In this document: piece by piece, positions 7,987 through 16,313 of the stretch
Layout of the letters: each line of letters begins with the position of its first letter
Numbering within the stretch: position 1 is the first letter of the stretch
Assembly (NCBI RefSeq): GCF_001421665.1
Contig: NZ_LMKV01000001.1
Location: 230 to 64,229 of the forward strand
Direction: 5' to 3'
Source: Sphingobium sp. Leaf26
GTDB taxonomy: Bacteria; Pseudomonadota; Alphaproteobacteria; Sphingomonadales; Sphingomonadaceae
DNA: 64,000 bases
The notes under the pieces: generated by a model
Seen by the model: the letters and a program-made list of their open reading frames with translations, nothing else
What the model was told of the DNA's origin: nothing
The model's database searches: none
Program-made: the position numbers and the translations under genes

Positions 7987-9195
7987 TCAACGCCCTATCG
8001 TACGAAGGGCCTGATCGAGATCGGCAATGACATCGTCCGCATCCTCCAGCCCGACATTGAGGCGCAGCATGTCCTCGGTAATGCCGACCTCCAGCCGCGC
8101 CGCTTCCGCCATGCCATAGTGGGTGGTGGAGGCAGGATGGGTCATGAGCGAGCGCGAATCGCCGATATTGTTGCTGATATCGACCAGTTCCAGCCCGTTG
8201 AGCAGGCCATGCGCCTCCGCCCGGCCGCCGCCGACATAGAGGGAAAAGATCGGCCCGGCGGCCTCCATCTGCCGCATCGCCAAGGTGTGTTGCGGATGGC
8301 TTTCCAGGCCAGGATACTTGACCTTCGCCACACGCCCTTCGAGGAATTTCGCGACCTTCAGCGCATTTTCGCTCTGGCGGCGGATGCGCAGGTCCAGCGT
8401 CTCCAGCCCCTTGAGCACGACCCAGGCATTGAAGGCGCTGAGCGTCGGGCCGGTATTGCGATGGAAAGGCAGCAGGACATTGTCGATCCAGTCGCGCGTG
8501 CCGCAGATGGCGCCGGCGAGCACACGGCCCTGCCCATCCATCATCTTGGTCGCGCTATAGGCGACGACATCCGCGCCGAACTCCATCGGCCGCTGGAGCG
8601 CGGGAGAGGCGAAGGCATTGTCGACGACGGTGGTGATGCCGTGCGCCTTCGCAATGGCGCAGACCGCCGCCAGATCCACGATGTCCATGGTCGGGTTGGC
8701 CGGGGTTTCGAAGAAGAAGACCTTCGTATTCGGGCGAACGGCCGCTTCCCAGGCAGCGGTGTCGCTACCGTCGATGGTCGTCGTTTCGATACCGAAGCGC
8801 GGCAGCAACGTGTCGGTCAACCAACGGCACGATCCGAAGGCGGCCTTGGCACCGACGACATGGTCACCGGCCGACAACTGACACAGCAGGGCAGCGGTCA
8901 TCGCAGCCATGCCGGTGGCGGTGGCGCGGCAAGCCTCCGCGCCTTCGAGCAGCGCAATGCGCTGTTCCAGCATTTCCACGGTCGGATTCTGGAGCCGCGA
9001 ATAGGTCATGCCGATCTGATCGCCGGCAAAGCGCGCCGCGGCATCCTCGGCCCGATCATAGCTGTAGCCGCTGGTCAGGAAGAGTGCTTCGGACGTCTCG
9101 CCATATTCGCTGCGGGCCGTGCCGCCGCGAATGGCCAGCGTTGCCGGCTTCCAGCGCTTCGTGATTTCCGGGTTCTGACCGCTCTTACGCTTCAT
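7987..9195 (-). CDS. metZ: O-succinylhomoserine sulfhydrylase
   Basis: This 402-residue PLP enzyme belongs to the Cys/Met metabolism family. It would make homocysteine directly from O-succinylhomoserine and sulfide in methionine synthesis. The Schiff-base lysine is K217 in 'VVAYSATKMMDGQGR'. Other landmarks are 'TSGYSYDRAEDAAARF', 'YSRLQNPTVEMLEQR' and 'FFETPANPTMDIVDL'. Sequence alone does not separate MetZ from cystathionine gamma-synthase with certainty, but the 'SGYSYD...ARFAGD' start is typical of MetZ in alphaproteobacteria. It overlaps the upstream dehydratase gene by four bases. Confidence 0.88.
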   Translation of the reverse strand: MKRKSGQNPEITKRWKPATLAIRGGTARSEYGETSEALFLTSGYSYDRAEDAAARFAGDQIGMTYSRLQNPTVEMLEQRIALLEGAEACRATATGMAAMTAALLCQLSAGDHVVGAKAAFGSCRWLTDTLLPRFGIETTTIDGSDTAAWEAAVRPNTKVFFFETPANPTMDIVDLAAVCAIAKAHGITTVVDNAFASPALQRPMEFGADVVAYSATKMMDGQGRVLAGAICGTRDWIDNVLLPFHRNTGPTLSAFNAWVVLKGLETLDLRIRRQSENALKVAKFLEGRVAKVKYPGLESHPQHTLAMRQMEAAGPIFSLYVGGGRAEAHGLLNGLELVDISNNIGDSRSLMTHPASTTHYGMAEAARLEVGITEDMLRLNVGLEDADDVIADLDQALRTIGR

Positions 9196-10184
9196 ATCGC
9201 TTTCCGCAATTCCACCTGCGGCGTGGCGCCGCCCAATATCTCGGCCATCTGGCTCATATCGCCATTACCGCCCGAGAGGATAACCGCAACCTTCTTACCT
9301 TGCATTCGCGCCTTTTCCTGCAAACATGCGGCCAATGCCACGGCGCCGGCGCCTTCGGCGAGATTGTGTGTGTCCTGCCAATAGATGCGAATCGCCTCCG
9401 CCACTTCATCGTCGGTGACTGAGACGAAGCGGTCGGCGCGCGGCCCGAAATAGTCGAGCGCGGCCTGAACCGGGGTGCAGACCGCCACCCCATCGGCAAA
9501 AGTATGGGCGGTGGGCGATGCGATCAGACGGCCCGCTTCGAAACTGCGCTTGGCCGCATCGACATGAGCGGAGACGACACCGACCACCTTGGTCTTCAGC
9601 CCGAGCGCGTCGCGAGCGGCAATCGTGCCGCATAGACCCGACCCGCAACCGACCGGAACGTAGACGGTGTCGAGGTCCGGCACGGCGTCGAACAGTTCCA
9701 GCCCATAGCTGGCGACCCCGCGCACCAGTTCGTCATGATAGGCGGGGACCATGAACAACCCCTGCTCTTGTGCCATGCGGATCGCCTCCGCCTTGGCGCT
9801 GTCGAAATCATGGCCATGTTCGATAAGTGTCGCGCCGAAAGCGCGCATCGCGGCATTTTTTTCGAGCGCATTTCCATGGGGGACGATGATGGTGGCGGAC
9901 AGACCGGCGATCGTGGCGGCACGGACCTGCGCCTGGCCGTGATTGCCACGGGTAGCGGTAATGATGCCGGTGACGTCCGGATGCGTGCGACGTAGCCAGT
10001 CGATATAGGTAATCGCGCCCCGCACCTTGAAGGCACCGGTTGGCGTGTGGTTCTCATGCTTGACCCACAGGTTGCAACCGCTGCGCCGACCCAGGAGCGG
10101 CCAGGCATATTGCGGGGTCGGCGGCACCTGCGCATGGACCATGGCGGCGGCGGCACGGAGGGAAGCGAGGGTGAAATCGGTCAT
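9192..10184 (-). CDS. threonine/serine dehydratase-like PLP enzyme
   Basis: This 330-residue fold-type II PLP enzyme carries the catalytic lysine K53 in 'HENHTPTGAFKVRGA', the Asn loop 'TATRGNHGQA', the Gly-rich phosphate loop 'VPVGCGSGLCG' and the C-terminal 'ILSGGNGD'. It has no ACT regulatory domain, so it resembles catabolic threonine dehydratases or serine racemase-like enzymes that release ammonia and a 2-oxo acid. The four-base overlap with metZ suggests coupled translation and a role linked to homoserine/threonine-derived metabolism, which is inference. Confidence 0.82.
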   Translation of the reverse strand: MTDFTLASLRAAAAMVHAQVPPTPQYAWPLLGRRSGCNLWVKHENHTPTGAFKVRGAITYIDWLRRTHPDVTGIITATRGNHGQAQVRAATIAGLSATIIVPHGNALEKNAAMRAFGATLIEHGHDFDSAKAEAIRMAQEQGLFMVPAYHDELVRGVASYGLELFDAVPDLDTVYVPVGCGSGLCGTIAARDALGLKTKVVGVVSAHVDAAKRSFEAGRLIASPTAHTFADGVAVCTPVQAALDYFGPRADRFVSVTDDEVAEAIRIYWQDTHNLAEGAGAVALAACLQEKARMQGKKVAVILSGGNGDMSQMAEILGGATPQVELRKAI

Positions 10185-10245
10185 GGTCCGCCCTTATCCG
10201 CCGGATGCAGAGTAGGACAGGACCGATGCCGGCAAATTGGACCCT

Positions 10246-10665
10246 TCAGGCTGCCCGCAGGCTGGGGCCGGTGAAGAGCGGGTGGAGATGCTGTTCTTCC
10301 CACTCCATCCGGTCGTAGAGCGCGTTTTGCAGGACCAGCACTGCGTCGCGATATCCCGGCCAGTCCTGACCGATCTGGGCTGGCGTCCAATATTTGATAT
10401 GGTCGCTGTAGCGCAGGAACAAGGCGACCACCGCCCGACCATGGTCACGCACGATGCTGTCCGCTTGCGGCGTGAGCGAGCGGCGGCGCAGCGCCGTAAC
10501 CATCGCATCCTCCTGCCCCATATGTTCCCGGAACAGTTGCGAGAAACGGATGCGGCGGCGGGCGACTTCCGGTAAGTCGTCGGCATTGGCCGCCTGCATG
10601 ATATACGCGAAATCGCGCATCGCCACACGCAGGTCGTTATGCCCCTGAGTCAATTCCATGTGCAT
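10246..10665 (-). CDS. hemerythrin-domain protein
   Basis: This 139-residue helical protein has the pattern of a hemerythrin-like HHE domain: H9 in 'MELTQGHNDLR', 'LFREHMGQED', 'VRDHGRAVVALF' and 'EWEEQHLHPLF', giving His/Glu ligands for a di-iron centre. Such cytoplasmic proteins sense or buffer oxygen, nitric oxide or iron. The frame can be extended to a TTG at 10686, but the ATG at 10665 has GGGGA six bases upstream and is preferred. It lies between a PLP enzyme and leuB, with spacing that suggests its own promoter. Confidence 0.75.
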   Translation of the reverse strand: MHMELTQGHNDLRVAMRDFAYIMQAANADDLPEVARRRIRFSQLFREHMGQEDAMVTALRRRSLTPQADSIVRDHGRAVVALFLRYSDHIKYWTPAQIGQDWPGYRDAVLVLQNALYDRMEWEEQHLHPLFTGPSLRAA

Positions 10666-10748
10666 TTGTGCGTCCCCATTTCCCAATTAGATCGGCATGG
10701 GGACGCAAAGCTTAAATCTTTCCGCCGTTTATGCGACGAACCGAGCGA

Positions 10749-11792
10749 TCAGAGCACCGCCAGAACGGCATCGCCCATGTCCACCGTGTTCATCGTACCG
10801 CCCAGATCGGGCGAGCGTGCGCCATTGGCCAGCGCCTTCGCCACCGCCGTTTCGATGCGGTCGGCCTGTTCGGGCAGGTTCAGCGAGTAGCGCAGCATCA
10901 TCGCAGCAGACAGGATGGTGGCCAGCGGATTGGCCTTGCCCTGACCGGCGATATCGGGCGCGGAACCGTGGATCGGCTCATACAGCCCTTGCCCACTGCC
11001 GTTCAGCGTGGCCGACGCCAGCATGCCGATCGAACCGACGCACATGCTGGCCTGATCGGAGAGGATGTCGCCGAACAGGTTGCCGGTGACGATGACGTCG
11101 AACTGGCCGGGATTGCGGACCAGTTGCATCGCGGCATTGTCCACATACATGTGGGTCAGGGCGACGTCGGGATAGTCGGCCGATACTTCGATCACCACGT
11201 CGCGCCAGAGCTGGCTGGTCTCCAGCACATTGGCCTTGTCCACCGAACAGAGCTTGCCGCGACGGGCGCGGGCGGCCTGAAAACCGGCATGGGCGATACG
11301 GCGCACTTCGGCTTCGTTGTACGACATGATGTCATAGCCTTCGCGCAGGCCATCGGCGGTCTGACGGAAGCCCTTTTCGCCGAAATAGACGTCGCCATTG
11401 GTTTCGCGGACGATCAGCAGGTCGATCGACCCGGCAACTTCGGGTTTCAATGCGCTTTCATGGGCCAGTTCCGGGAAGACCTTGGCCGGGCGCAGGTTGG
11501 AGAAGAGGCCCAGTTCCTTGCGCAGGCCCAGGATCGCCTGTTCCGGGCGCAAATGCCGTTCCAGTGAGTCGCAGTCGGGATCGCCGACCGCGCCGAACAG
11601 GACGGCGTCTGCGCGCTTCGCGATCTCCAGCGTTTCGGGCGGCAGGGGATGGCCGACCGCCTTGTACGCCGCGCCGCCGACCAGGCCGTCTTCATAGGTG
11701 ATGCCGTCGATCGCCAGTGCATCCAGCACGCGCTTCGCCTGAGCGACGATTTCTGGACCGATACCGTCTCCGGGGAACAGGGCGATCAACAT
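10749..11792 (-). CDS. leuB: 3-isopropylmalate dehydrogenase
   Basis: This 347-residue NAD-dependent beta-decarboxylating dehydrogenase carries out the third step of leucine synthesis. Visible motifs are the N-terminal '[16 protein letters not shown]', the substrate-binding '[19 protein letters not shown]' segment, '[12 protein letters not shown]', the catalytic Lys in '[14 protein letters not shown]', and '[13 protein letters not shown]' plus '[18 protein letters not shown]' near the C-terminus. The longer frame start at 11897 runs into recO and is not used; ATG at 11792 gives the conserved N-terminus. LeuC and LeuD are not in the window. Confidence 0.95.
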   Translation of the reverse strand: MLIALFPGDGIGPEIVAQAKRVLDALAIDGITYEDGLVGGAAYKAVGHPLPPETLEIAKRADAVLFGAVGDPDCDSLERHLRPEQAILGLRKELGLFSNLRPAKVFPELAHESALKPEVAGSIDLLIVRETNGDVYFGEKGFRQTADGLREGYDIMSYNEAEVRRIAHAGFQAARARRGKLCSVDKANVLETSQLWRDVVIEVSADYPDVALTHMYVDNAAMQLVRNPGQFDVIVTGNLFGDILSDQASMCVGSIGMLASATLNGSGQGLYEPIHGSAPDIAGQGKANPLATILSAAMMLRYSLNLPEQADRIETAVAKALANGARSPDLGGTMNTVDMGDAVLAVL

Positions 11793-11841
11793 GGCGAGAC
11801 TCCTTATATTGCGTGGCTGCCCCTTATGGAGACAGGAGGTT

Positions 11842-12576
11842 TCACGCAACCGCCCTTTTGAGCCGCTCGACCAGTCTTTCCCGCGCCGCCAGCACATCGG
11901 CGCGCCGGTCGGTGAGGACGGAGCGCTCCAGAAAGAAGCCGGTGAGGCGCAGGCCGTCCTCTATCTGCGTCCAGTCGCCCATGCCGCCCTCCAGCAGGAA
12001 AGGCGGCAGCGGGAGCAGGCGATTTTCATAACCCGCTGCCGCGGATCGGCTGACGGCGGCGGCGCTGCGCGGGCTGACATAGGCGAGGTCGTCCGTGTCG
12101 CCCTGCGCGGCGCAGCGGGTGAGGTCGAGGCCGAAGCCGAGTTCGGCGAGGAGCAGCAGTTCGTAGCGCACCAGCGCCACGGCCCAACCTCGCGCCGCCG
12201 GGGCTGCCTCCACCGCACCCAGCACGCCTTCCAGCGCCTGATGCAGCGCGGGATAGGGCGTGCCCTCCGGCAGGGCAGCGGCGGTCAGGGCGCAACTCCA
12301 GTCGATCGCCACGGCGGGGAGCGGTTCGGCGTGGAGCGGCGCCCGGCTGCGGATCAGTTCGACGGTCAGGCCCGCCAGTTGATCTTCCGTGCGGGCGCGG
12401 AAGTCGGCCTTCACGATATTGCCGGGCAGCAATGTCGGACGCATCGTCCGGGACCGCCCGCCCCGGACATAGCCCGGCAGCAATCCGTCGTCCGGCGTCA
12501 GCAACCGCGCAATCGCGCCATGTTCGCCATGATGGCGCACGGCGCAGACGATCGCGGTGGTGGTGAGGCTGGGCAT
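11842..12576 (-). CDS. recO: DNA repair protein RecO
   Basis: This 244-residue RecFOR-pathway protein loads RecA at SSB-coated gaps. The N-terminal OB fold is seen in '[20 protein letters not shown]' and '[12 protein letters not shown]', followed by the helical domain with '[21 protein letters not shown]', where RecO proteins place their conserved 'LL-x-LG'. The Cys of the alphaproteobacterial Zn-less domain is retained once. It is separated from leuB by 49 bp and may be the first gene of that transcript. Confidence 0.92.
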   Translation of the reverse strand: MPSLTTTAIVCAVRHHGEHGAIARLLTPDDGLLPGYVRGGRSRTMRPTLLPGNIVKADFRARTEDQLAGLTVELIRSRAPLHAEPLPAVAIDWSCALTAAALPEGTPYPALHQALEGVLGAVEAAPAARGWAVALVRYELLLLAELGFGLDLTRCAAQGDTDDLAYVSPRSAAAVSRSAAAGYENRLLPLPPFLLEGGMGDWTQIEDGLRLTGFFLERSVLTDRRADVLAARERLVERLKRAVA

Positions 12577-12631
12577 GGGTCATGTCTCTAGTCGAGCAGC
12601 GTCTTTCTGCGAAGCTGCATCACCGATTAAT

Positions 12632-12721
12632 CCGTTCGGGCTGAGCCTGTCGAAGCTTCATTGTCCTTCTCGGAGGCGATGGAAAAGAAGGGAAGCCCTT
12701 CGACAAACTCAGGGCGAACGG
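12632..12721. repeat. dispersed palindromic repeat (REP-like)
   Basis: Two near-complementary ends, CCGTTCGGGCTGAGCCTGTC and GACAAACTCAGGGCGAACGG, flank a 40-base spacer, giving a long imperfect hairpin between recO and the aldehyde dehydrogenase. Elements with this 'TTCG-CCCTGAG-TTTGTCGAAGG' theme are abundant between genes in sphingomonads. It may act as a transcription stop or RNA stabiliser, or be a REPIN-like mobile element. Confidence 0.75.
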
Positions 12722-12737
12722 GACGAGAGGGAACCAC

Positions 12738-14096
12738 TCATTTTCGATAGACGCTCTTCAAATTCATGAATTCGTGCAGGCCATAGGGACCGAGTTCGCG
12801 GCCATGGCCGGAGCGCTTCACGCCGCCGAAGGGGGCTTCGGGGGCGGAGGACAGCATCTGGTTGACCGCCGTCATGCCGGCCTGCACGTCGCGGATGAAG
12901 CGGGCCTGTTCGTCCGGATCGTTGGTCCACACCGAGGAACCGAGGCCGAAGGGGATGGCGTTGGCGATGGCGATCGCATCGTCGATATCGGTCGCCTTGA
13001 AAAGCATGGCGATGGGACCGAAAATCTCTTCCCCCATCAGCGCCGGGTCGGTCGGCACGTCGATCAGGATGCCCGCGTTGATATAGGCACCCGGCCCCGG
13101 CAGGGCTTCGCCACCGATCAGGGTCGCGCCGGCGGCCTTCATCTTCCATATCTGTTCCTGCACGGTGCGGCGCTGCTCCTCGCTGGAGAGCGGCCCCATG
13201 TCGGAGGCGGGATCGAGGGGATCGCCCGCCTTCACCGCAGCCATCGCCGCCGTGAAGCGCTCCAGAAAGGCGTCGTAGATGTCGGTATGCACGATCATGC
13301 GCTTGCCGCAGATGCAGGACTGGCCCGTATTCTGGATGCGCGCAGTAACGGCGTGCCTGACCGCCGCGTCGAGATCGGCCGAGGGCATGACGATGAAGGG
13401 ATCGGCCCCGCCCAGTTCCAGAACGACCTTCTTGAGCGCCCTGCCCGCCTGTTCCGCCACGGCGCGGCCGGCATCCTCGCTGCCGGTGAGCGTCACCGCC
13501 GCCACGCGATCGTCGGCGATTATCGCGGCGACAGCGCCTGAGCGGATGGAAAGGTTCTGGAACAGGCCATCTGGTGCGCCGACGAGGCCCATCATCTCCT
13601 GCATCAATCCGCCGACGCCCTGCACATTGCTGGCATGTTTGAGCAGGCCGACATTGCCGGCGAGGATGCAGGGGGCCAGGAAGCGGGCGACCTGCCAATA
13701 GGGGAAATTCCACGGCATCACGGCCAGCACAGGGCCGATCGGCAGCCAGACCAGATCGGCCGTCCCGCCCGATGCCAGCGGGATAGTGCCGCCGTCCAGC
13801 ATCGCCGGACCTTCCCTGGCATAGTGACGGAAGACGGCGACGCATTTGTCGACTTCGGCCAGCGCCGATTTGAGCGTCTTGCCCATTTCCAGCACCGCCA
13901 TGCGGGCGAGCCGATCACGATGGTCATGATAGGCATCGGCGAGGTCGGAGAGGAGCGCGGTGCGTTCCGCGATATCCGTTTCCCGCCAGGTCGCGAACGT
14001 CGCGGTCGCCCGGTCGAGCGCGGCGTCGATCTGCGCTTCGGTCAGTTCGGCGTGGGTGGCGATCTCTTGTCCGGTGGCGGGGTTGATGCTTTTCAT
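12738..14096 (-). CDS. NAD(P)-dependent succinate-semialdehyde dehydrogenase-type aldehyde dehydrogenase
   Basis: This 452-residue aldehyde dehydrogenase has catalytic Cys261 in 'IQNTGQSCICGKR', general base Glu227 in 'KVVLELGG', and 'MPWNFPYWQV' of the cofactor fold. Its length and the short N-terminus (MKSINPATGQ) match the YneI/Sad-type group rather than the longer GabD type, so the substrate is probably succinate semialdehyde, but other short aldehydes are possible. The start at 14096 is chosen over 14159 because the family begins 'INPATG'. No 4-aminobutyrate transaminase is nearby. Confidence 0.85.
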   Translation of the reverse strand: MKSINPATGQEIATHAELTEAQIDAALDRATATFATWRETDIAERTALLSDLADAYHDHRDRLARMAVLEMGKTLKSALAEVDKCVAVFRHYAREGPAMLDGGTIPLASGGTADLVWLPIGPVLAVMPWNFPYWQVARFLAPCILAGNVGLLKHASNVQGVGGLMQEMMGLVGAPDGLFQNLSIRSGAVAAIIADDRVAAVTLTGSEDAGRAVAEQAGRALKKVVLELGGADPFIVMPSADLDAAVRHAVTARIQNTGQSCICGKRMIVHTDIYDAFLERFTAAMAAVKAGDPLDPASDMGPLSSEEQRRTVQEQIWKMKAAGATLIGGEALPGPGAYINAGILIDVPTDPALMGEEIFGPIAMLFKATDIDDAIAIANAIPFGLGSSVWTNDPDEQARFIRDVQAGMTAVNQMLSSAPEAPFGGVKRSGHGRELGPYGLHEFMNLKSVYRK

Positions 14097-14551
14097 GATC
14101 GGCTCCGGATGGGGTGATTCTGGATTGGACGGCATATGGGGATGGGCTTGCCGGGTCACAACGAAGTCACGGGGCCGAAGTTCACACCGTCACTGGGTAC
14201 GCAGAATCGGGGAAAAATGGGCGTGAAGCGACGGAGACGCGACGGGCAGGTCATGGGCAGGCGCCCGCGACGCGCCACCAAAGCGACGGGTCGGACGCAG
14301 GGACGCGCCGGGTGGGTCACTGTCAGGTGCCTGTTTTAGCGTGACGGACGGGATTGGGAGCGGTGCGGAGCGGGTCATCTGACAGGATAGATCAGAGATT
14401 ATCCTACATTGGTAGTGGCGTGACGGGTGGACCGAATGGCTGTGGGTCGCGCCGGGCATGGGGAGAAGATGAACGGCCGCATGTCCTGCCGCGGCGACCA
14501 TGACATTTGCTGTCCGGATGATGTCGAAGCGTCCATGTGTGCGGGTTTGGC
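14097..14551. other. 455-bp intergenic region with no recognised gene
   Basis: Open frames of 60-90 codons cross this stretch on both strands, but they have unusual composition (Arg-rich or Thr/Gly-rich) and no recognised domain or good ribosome binding site. It separates two divergently placed genes and probably holds the promoter of the aldehyde dehydrogenase. Confidence 0.5.
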
Positions 14552-14580
14552 TTGAAGTCGGGGGCGGTTGGGCCGATAAT
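14552..14580 (+). promoter_or_regulatory. sigma-70-like promoter for the Bax inhibitor-1 gene
   Basis: TTGAAG and GATAAT hexamers are separated by exactly 17 bases, 42 bases upstream of the chosen ATG. This is a good match to the vegetative consensus. It is sequence-only evidence. Confidence 0.5.
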
Positions 14581-14622
14581 AGATGTGCACCGGCACCGAT
14601 GCCGGCAAAGGAGATGATTTCC

Positions 14623-15369
14623 ATGGCCAATTGGTCCGATCCCCGTTCCGACAGCCCTGCCGGCATGGCGGGCTTTGGCGGCGCGACGGCAGCGCGTGGC
14701 GAGGCGTTCGACGCCGGGCTGCGCAAATATATGCTGTCCGTCTATAATTATATGGCGAGCGGCGTACTGCTGACCGGCATCGTGGCGCTGCTCTTTGCCA
14801 ATAGCGGCATGGCCTACAGCGTGTTCGCTGGCCCCGGCATCCTTAAATATATCGTGATGTTCGCGCCGCTGGCCTTCGTCATGGTGCTCAGTTTCGGCAT
14901 CAATCGCCTGTCGACCGGCGCAGCGCAGGCGCTCTACTGGGCCTATGCGGCGGTGATGGGCGTGTCGCTCTCCTATATTTTCCTGGCCTATACCGGCACG
15001 TCGATCGCGCAGACCTTCTTCGCGACGGCCGCCGCTTTTGCTGGCCTCAGCCTGTGGGGCTATACCACCAAGAAGGATCTGTCGGGTTTCGGCACCTTCC
15101 TGATCATGGGCGTTGTCGGCCTGTTCGTCGCCAGCCTGATCAACATCTTCATGAAGTCGAACGCGATGAGCCTGGTCATCAGCGGCGTCGGCGTGCTGCT
15201 GTTCGCGGGCCTGACCGCGTATGACACGCAGAAGATCAAGGGCATCTATGCCCATGTCGCGGGCACGGACATGATGGGCAAGTCGGTAGTGATGGGGGCG
15301 CTGAACCTCTATCTCGACTTCATCAACATGTTCCTGTTCCTGCTGCGCTTGTTCGGCGATCGCCGCTGA
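14623..15369 (+). CDS. Bax inhibitor-1/YccA family membrane protein
   Basis: This 248-residue inner-membrane protein has a short hydrophilic N-terminus and seven hydrophobic segments. It carries the BI-1 family features 'MLSVYNYMASGVLLTGIVAL', 'YTTKKDLSGFGTFLIMGVVG', and the C-terminal 'GLTAYDTQKIKGIY' with 'MGALNLYLDFINMFLFLLRL'. The conserved Asp residues of the proposed di-aspartyl pH sensor lie in the last two segments. Bacterial members act as calcium or proton leak channels, or guard membrane protease FtsH (YccA); which applies here is unknown. ATG 14623 sits nine bases after AAAGGAG, whereas ATG 14614 abuts that site. Confidence 0.93.
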   Translation: MANWSDPRSDSPAGMAGFGGATAARGEAFDAGLRKYMLSVYNYMASGVLLTGIVALLFANSGMAYSVFAGPGILKYIVMFAPLAFVMVLSFGINRLSTGAAQALYWAYAAVMGVSLSYIFLAYTGTSIAQTFFATAAAFAGLSLWGYTTKKDLSGFGTFLIMGVVGLFVASLINIFMKSNAMSLVISGVGVLLFAGLTAYDTQKIKGIYAHVAGTDMMGKSVVMGALNLYLDFINMFLFLLRLFGDRR

Positions 15370-15392
15370 TCGCATCGCGGATTTGATATGAG

Positions 15393-15428
15393 AAAGGCCC
15401 GGTGGAGCGATCCGCCGGGCCTTTTTTT
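15393..15428 (+). terminator. rho-independent terminator after the Bax inhibitor-1 gene
   Basis: AAAGGCCCGGTGGA pairs with TCCGCCGGGCCTTT (one G-T pair) around a GCGA loop and is followed by seven T residues. Confidence 0.9.
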
Positions 15429-15452
15429 GTTGGAAGCTCGCTTTGCTCGCTA

Positions 15453-15483
15453 CCCCCTCCCCCCTCTCTGGGAGGGAGGGGGG
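15453..15483. repeat. C/G-tract hairpin repeat
   Basis: A CCCCCTCCC run is followed within ten bases by its complement GGGAGGGAGGGGG, forming a strong hairpin between the terminator and the GST gene. Similar C-rich hairpins are dispersed in sphingomonad intergenic DNA. Confidence 0.55.
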
Positions 15484-15493
15484 ACGCTGGCGT

Positions 15494-16126
15494 TCAGTCC
15501 TGTTTCTGCATTTGCGCGATGAGGGCGCCGTCGATTTCCTTCTGCCTCTTGTAACCGGGGCGTGTTCGCAAGCGGGCGGCATAGGCTTCCAGCGCGGGGC
15601 TGGAGGGTATGGACTTAAAGTTAAGGCCCCAGTCGATCTGCGAGCCGACATAGACGTCGGCGGCGGTGAACTGGTCGCCGCAAATCCAGGCTTCGCCCGC
15701 GACGGCTGTTTCCAGCGCGGCGATGGTGTCCTCGAACCTGCCATAGCCGGCGGTGCGTTCCCGGCCTTCGGGCAGGGTGAAGCCCATGGCTTTGTTGGTG
15801 ACGGCGGCCTCGACCGGGCCTGCGGCGAAGAAGAGCCAGCGATAATAATCATGGCGGTCGGCGGCTGGCGGAGCGAGGTTCGCGTCCGGGAAGGCGTCGG
15901 CCAGATAGGCGCAGATGGCGGCGCATTCGGTGACGGTGCGACCGTTATGGACGATCGCGGGCACCTTGCCCATCGGGTTGATGGCGCGATAATCTGCGGC
16001 CTTCATGCCATCGTCGCCATAGTCGAGGATCACCGTGTCATAGGGCGCGCCGACCTCCTCCAGCATCCAGCGGACGATCTGTCCGCGCGACATGGGGTTG
16101 GTGTAGAAGATGAGGTCAGAGGGCAT
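15494..16126 (-). CDS. glutathione S-transferase family protein
   Basis: This 210-residue protein has the N-terminal thioredoxin fold ('LIFYTNPMSRGQIVRWMLEE', the cis-Pro loop 'NPMGKVPAIVHNG', then 'TECAAICAYLAD'), where the Ser of MSRG would be the catalytic residue of a beta/nu-type enzyme. The helical C-terminal domain follows, with 'WICGDQFTAADVYVGSQIDW' carrying the conserved N-cap box. It would conjugate or reduce substrates with glutathione; the substrate is unknown. The start at 16126 has AGGAGA upstream and gives the standard GST N-terminus. Confidence 0.88.
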   Translation of the reverse strand: MPSDLIFYTNPMSRGQIVRWMLEEVGAPYDTVILDYGDDGMKAADYRAINPMGKVPAIVHNGRTVTECAAICAYLADAFPDANLAPPAADRHDYYRWLFFAAGPVEAAVTNKAMGFTLPEGRERTAGYGRFEDTIAALETAVAGEAWICGDQFTAADVYVGSQIDWGLNFKSIPSSPALEAYAARLRTRPGYKRQKEIDGALIAQMQKQD

Positions 16127-16313
16127 CGGTGTCTCTCCTGAATCGGGATGCCGCGAGGGTGACGCAAGCGTGGGGGCGGCGCCAGCCTGTTTCGGGCTGG
16201 GACAAGGCAGAATTGACCGGTGAAACGTCATTGCGGGCGGAGCGGAGCGATCCATATGACGCGGCCACGGATTGCCGGGCTGCGTTCGCAATAACGCAAC
16301 GGGTCGCCTGTTT

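Noticed and set aside
14114..14344. Short plus-strand frames before the Bax inhibitor gene
   Set aside because: Arg/Gly-rich, no ribosome site or domain, several frames overlap each other.
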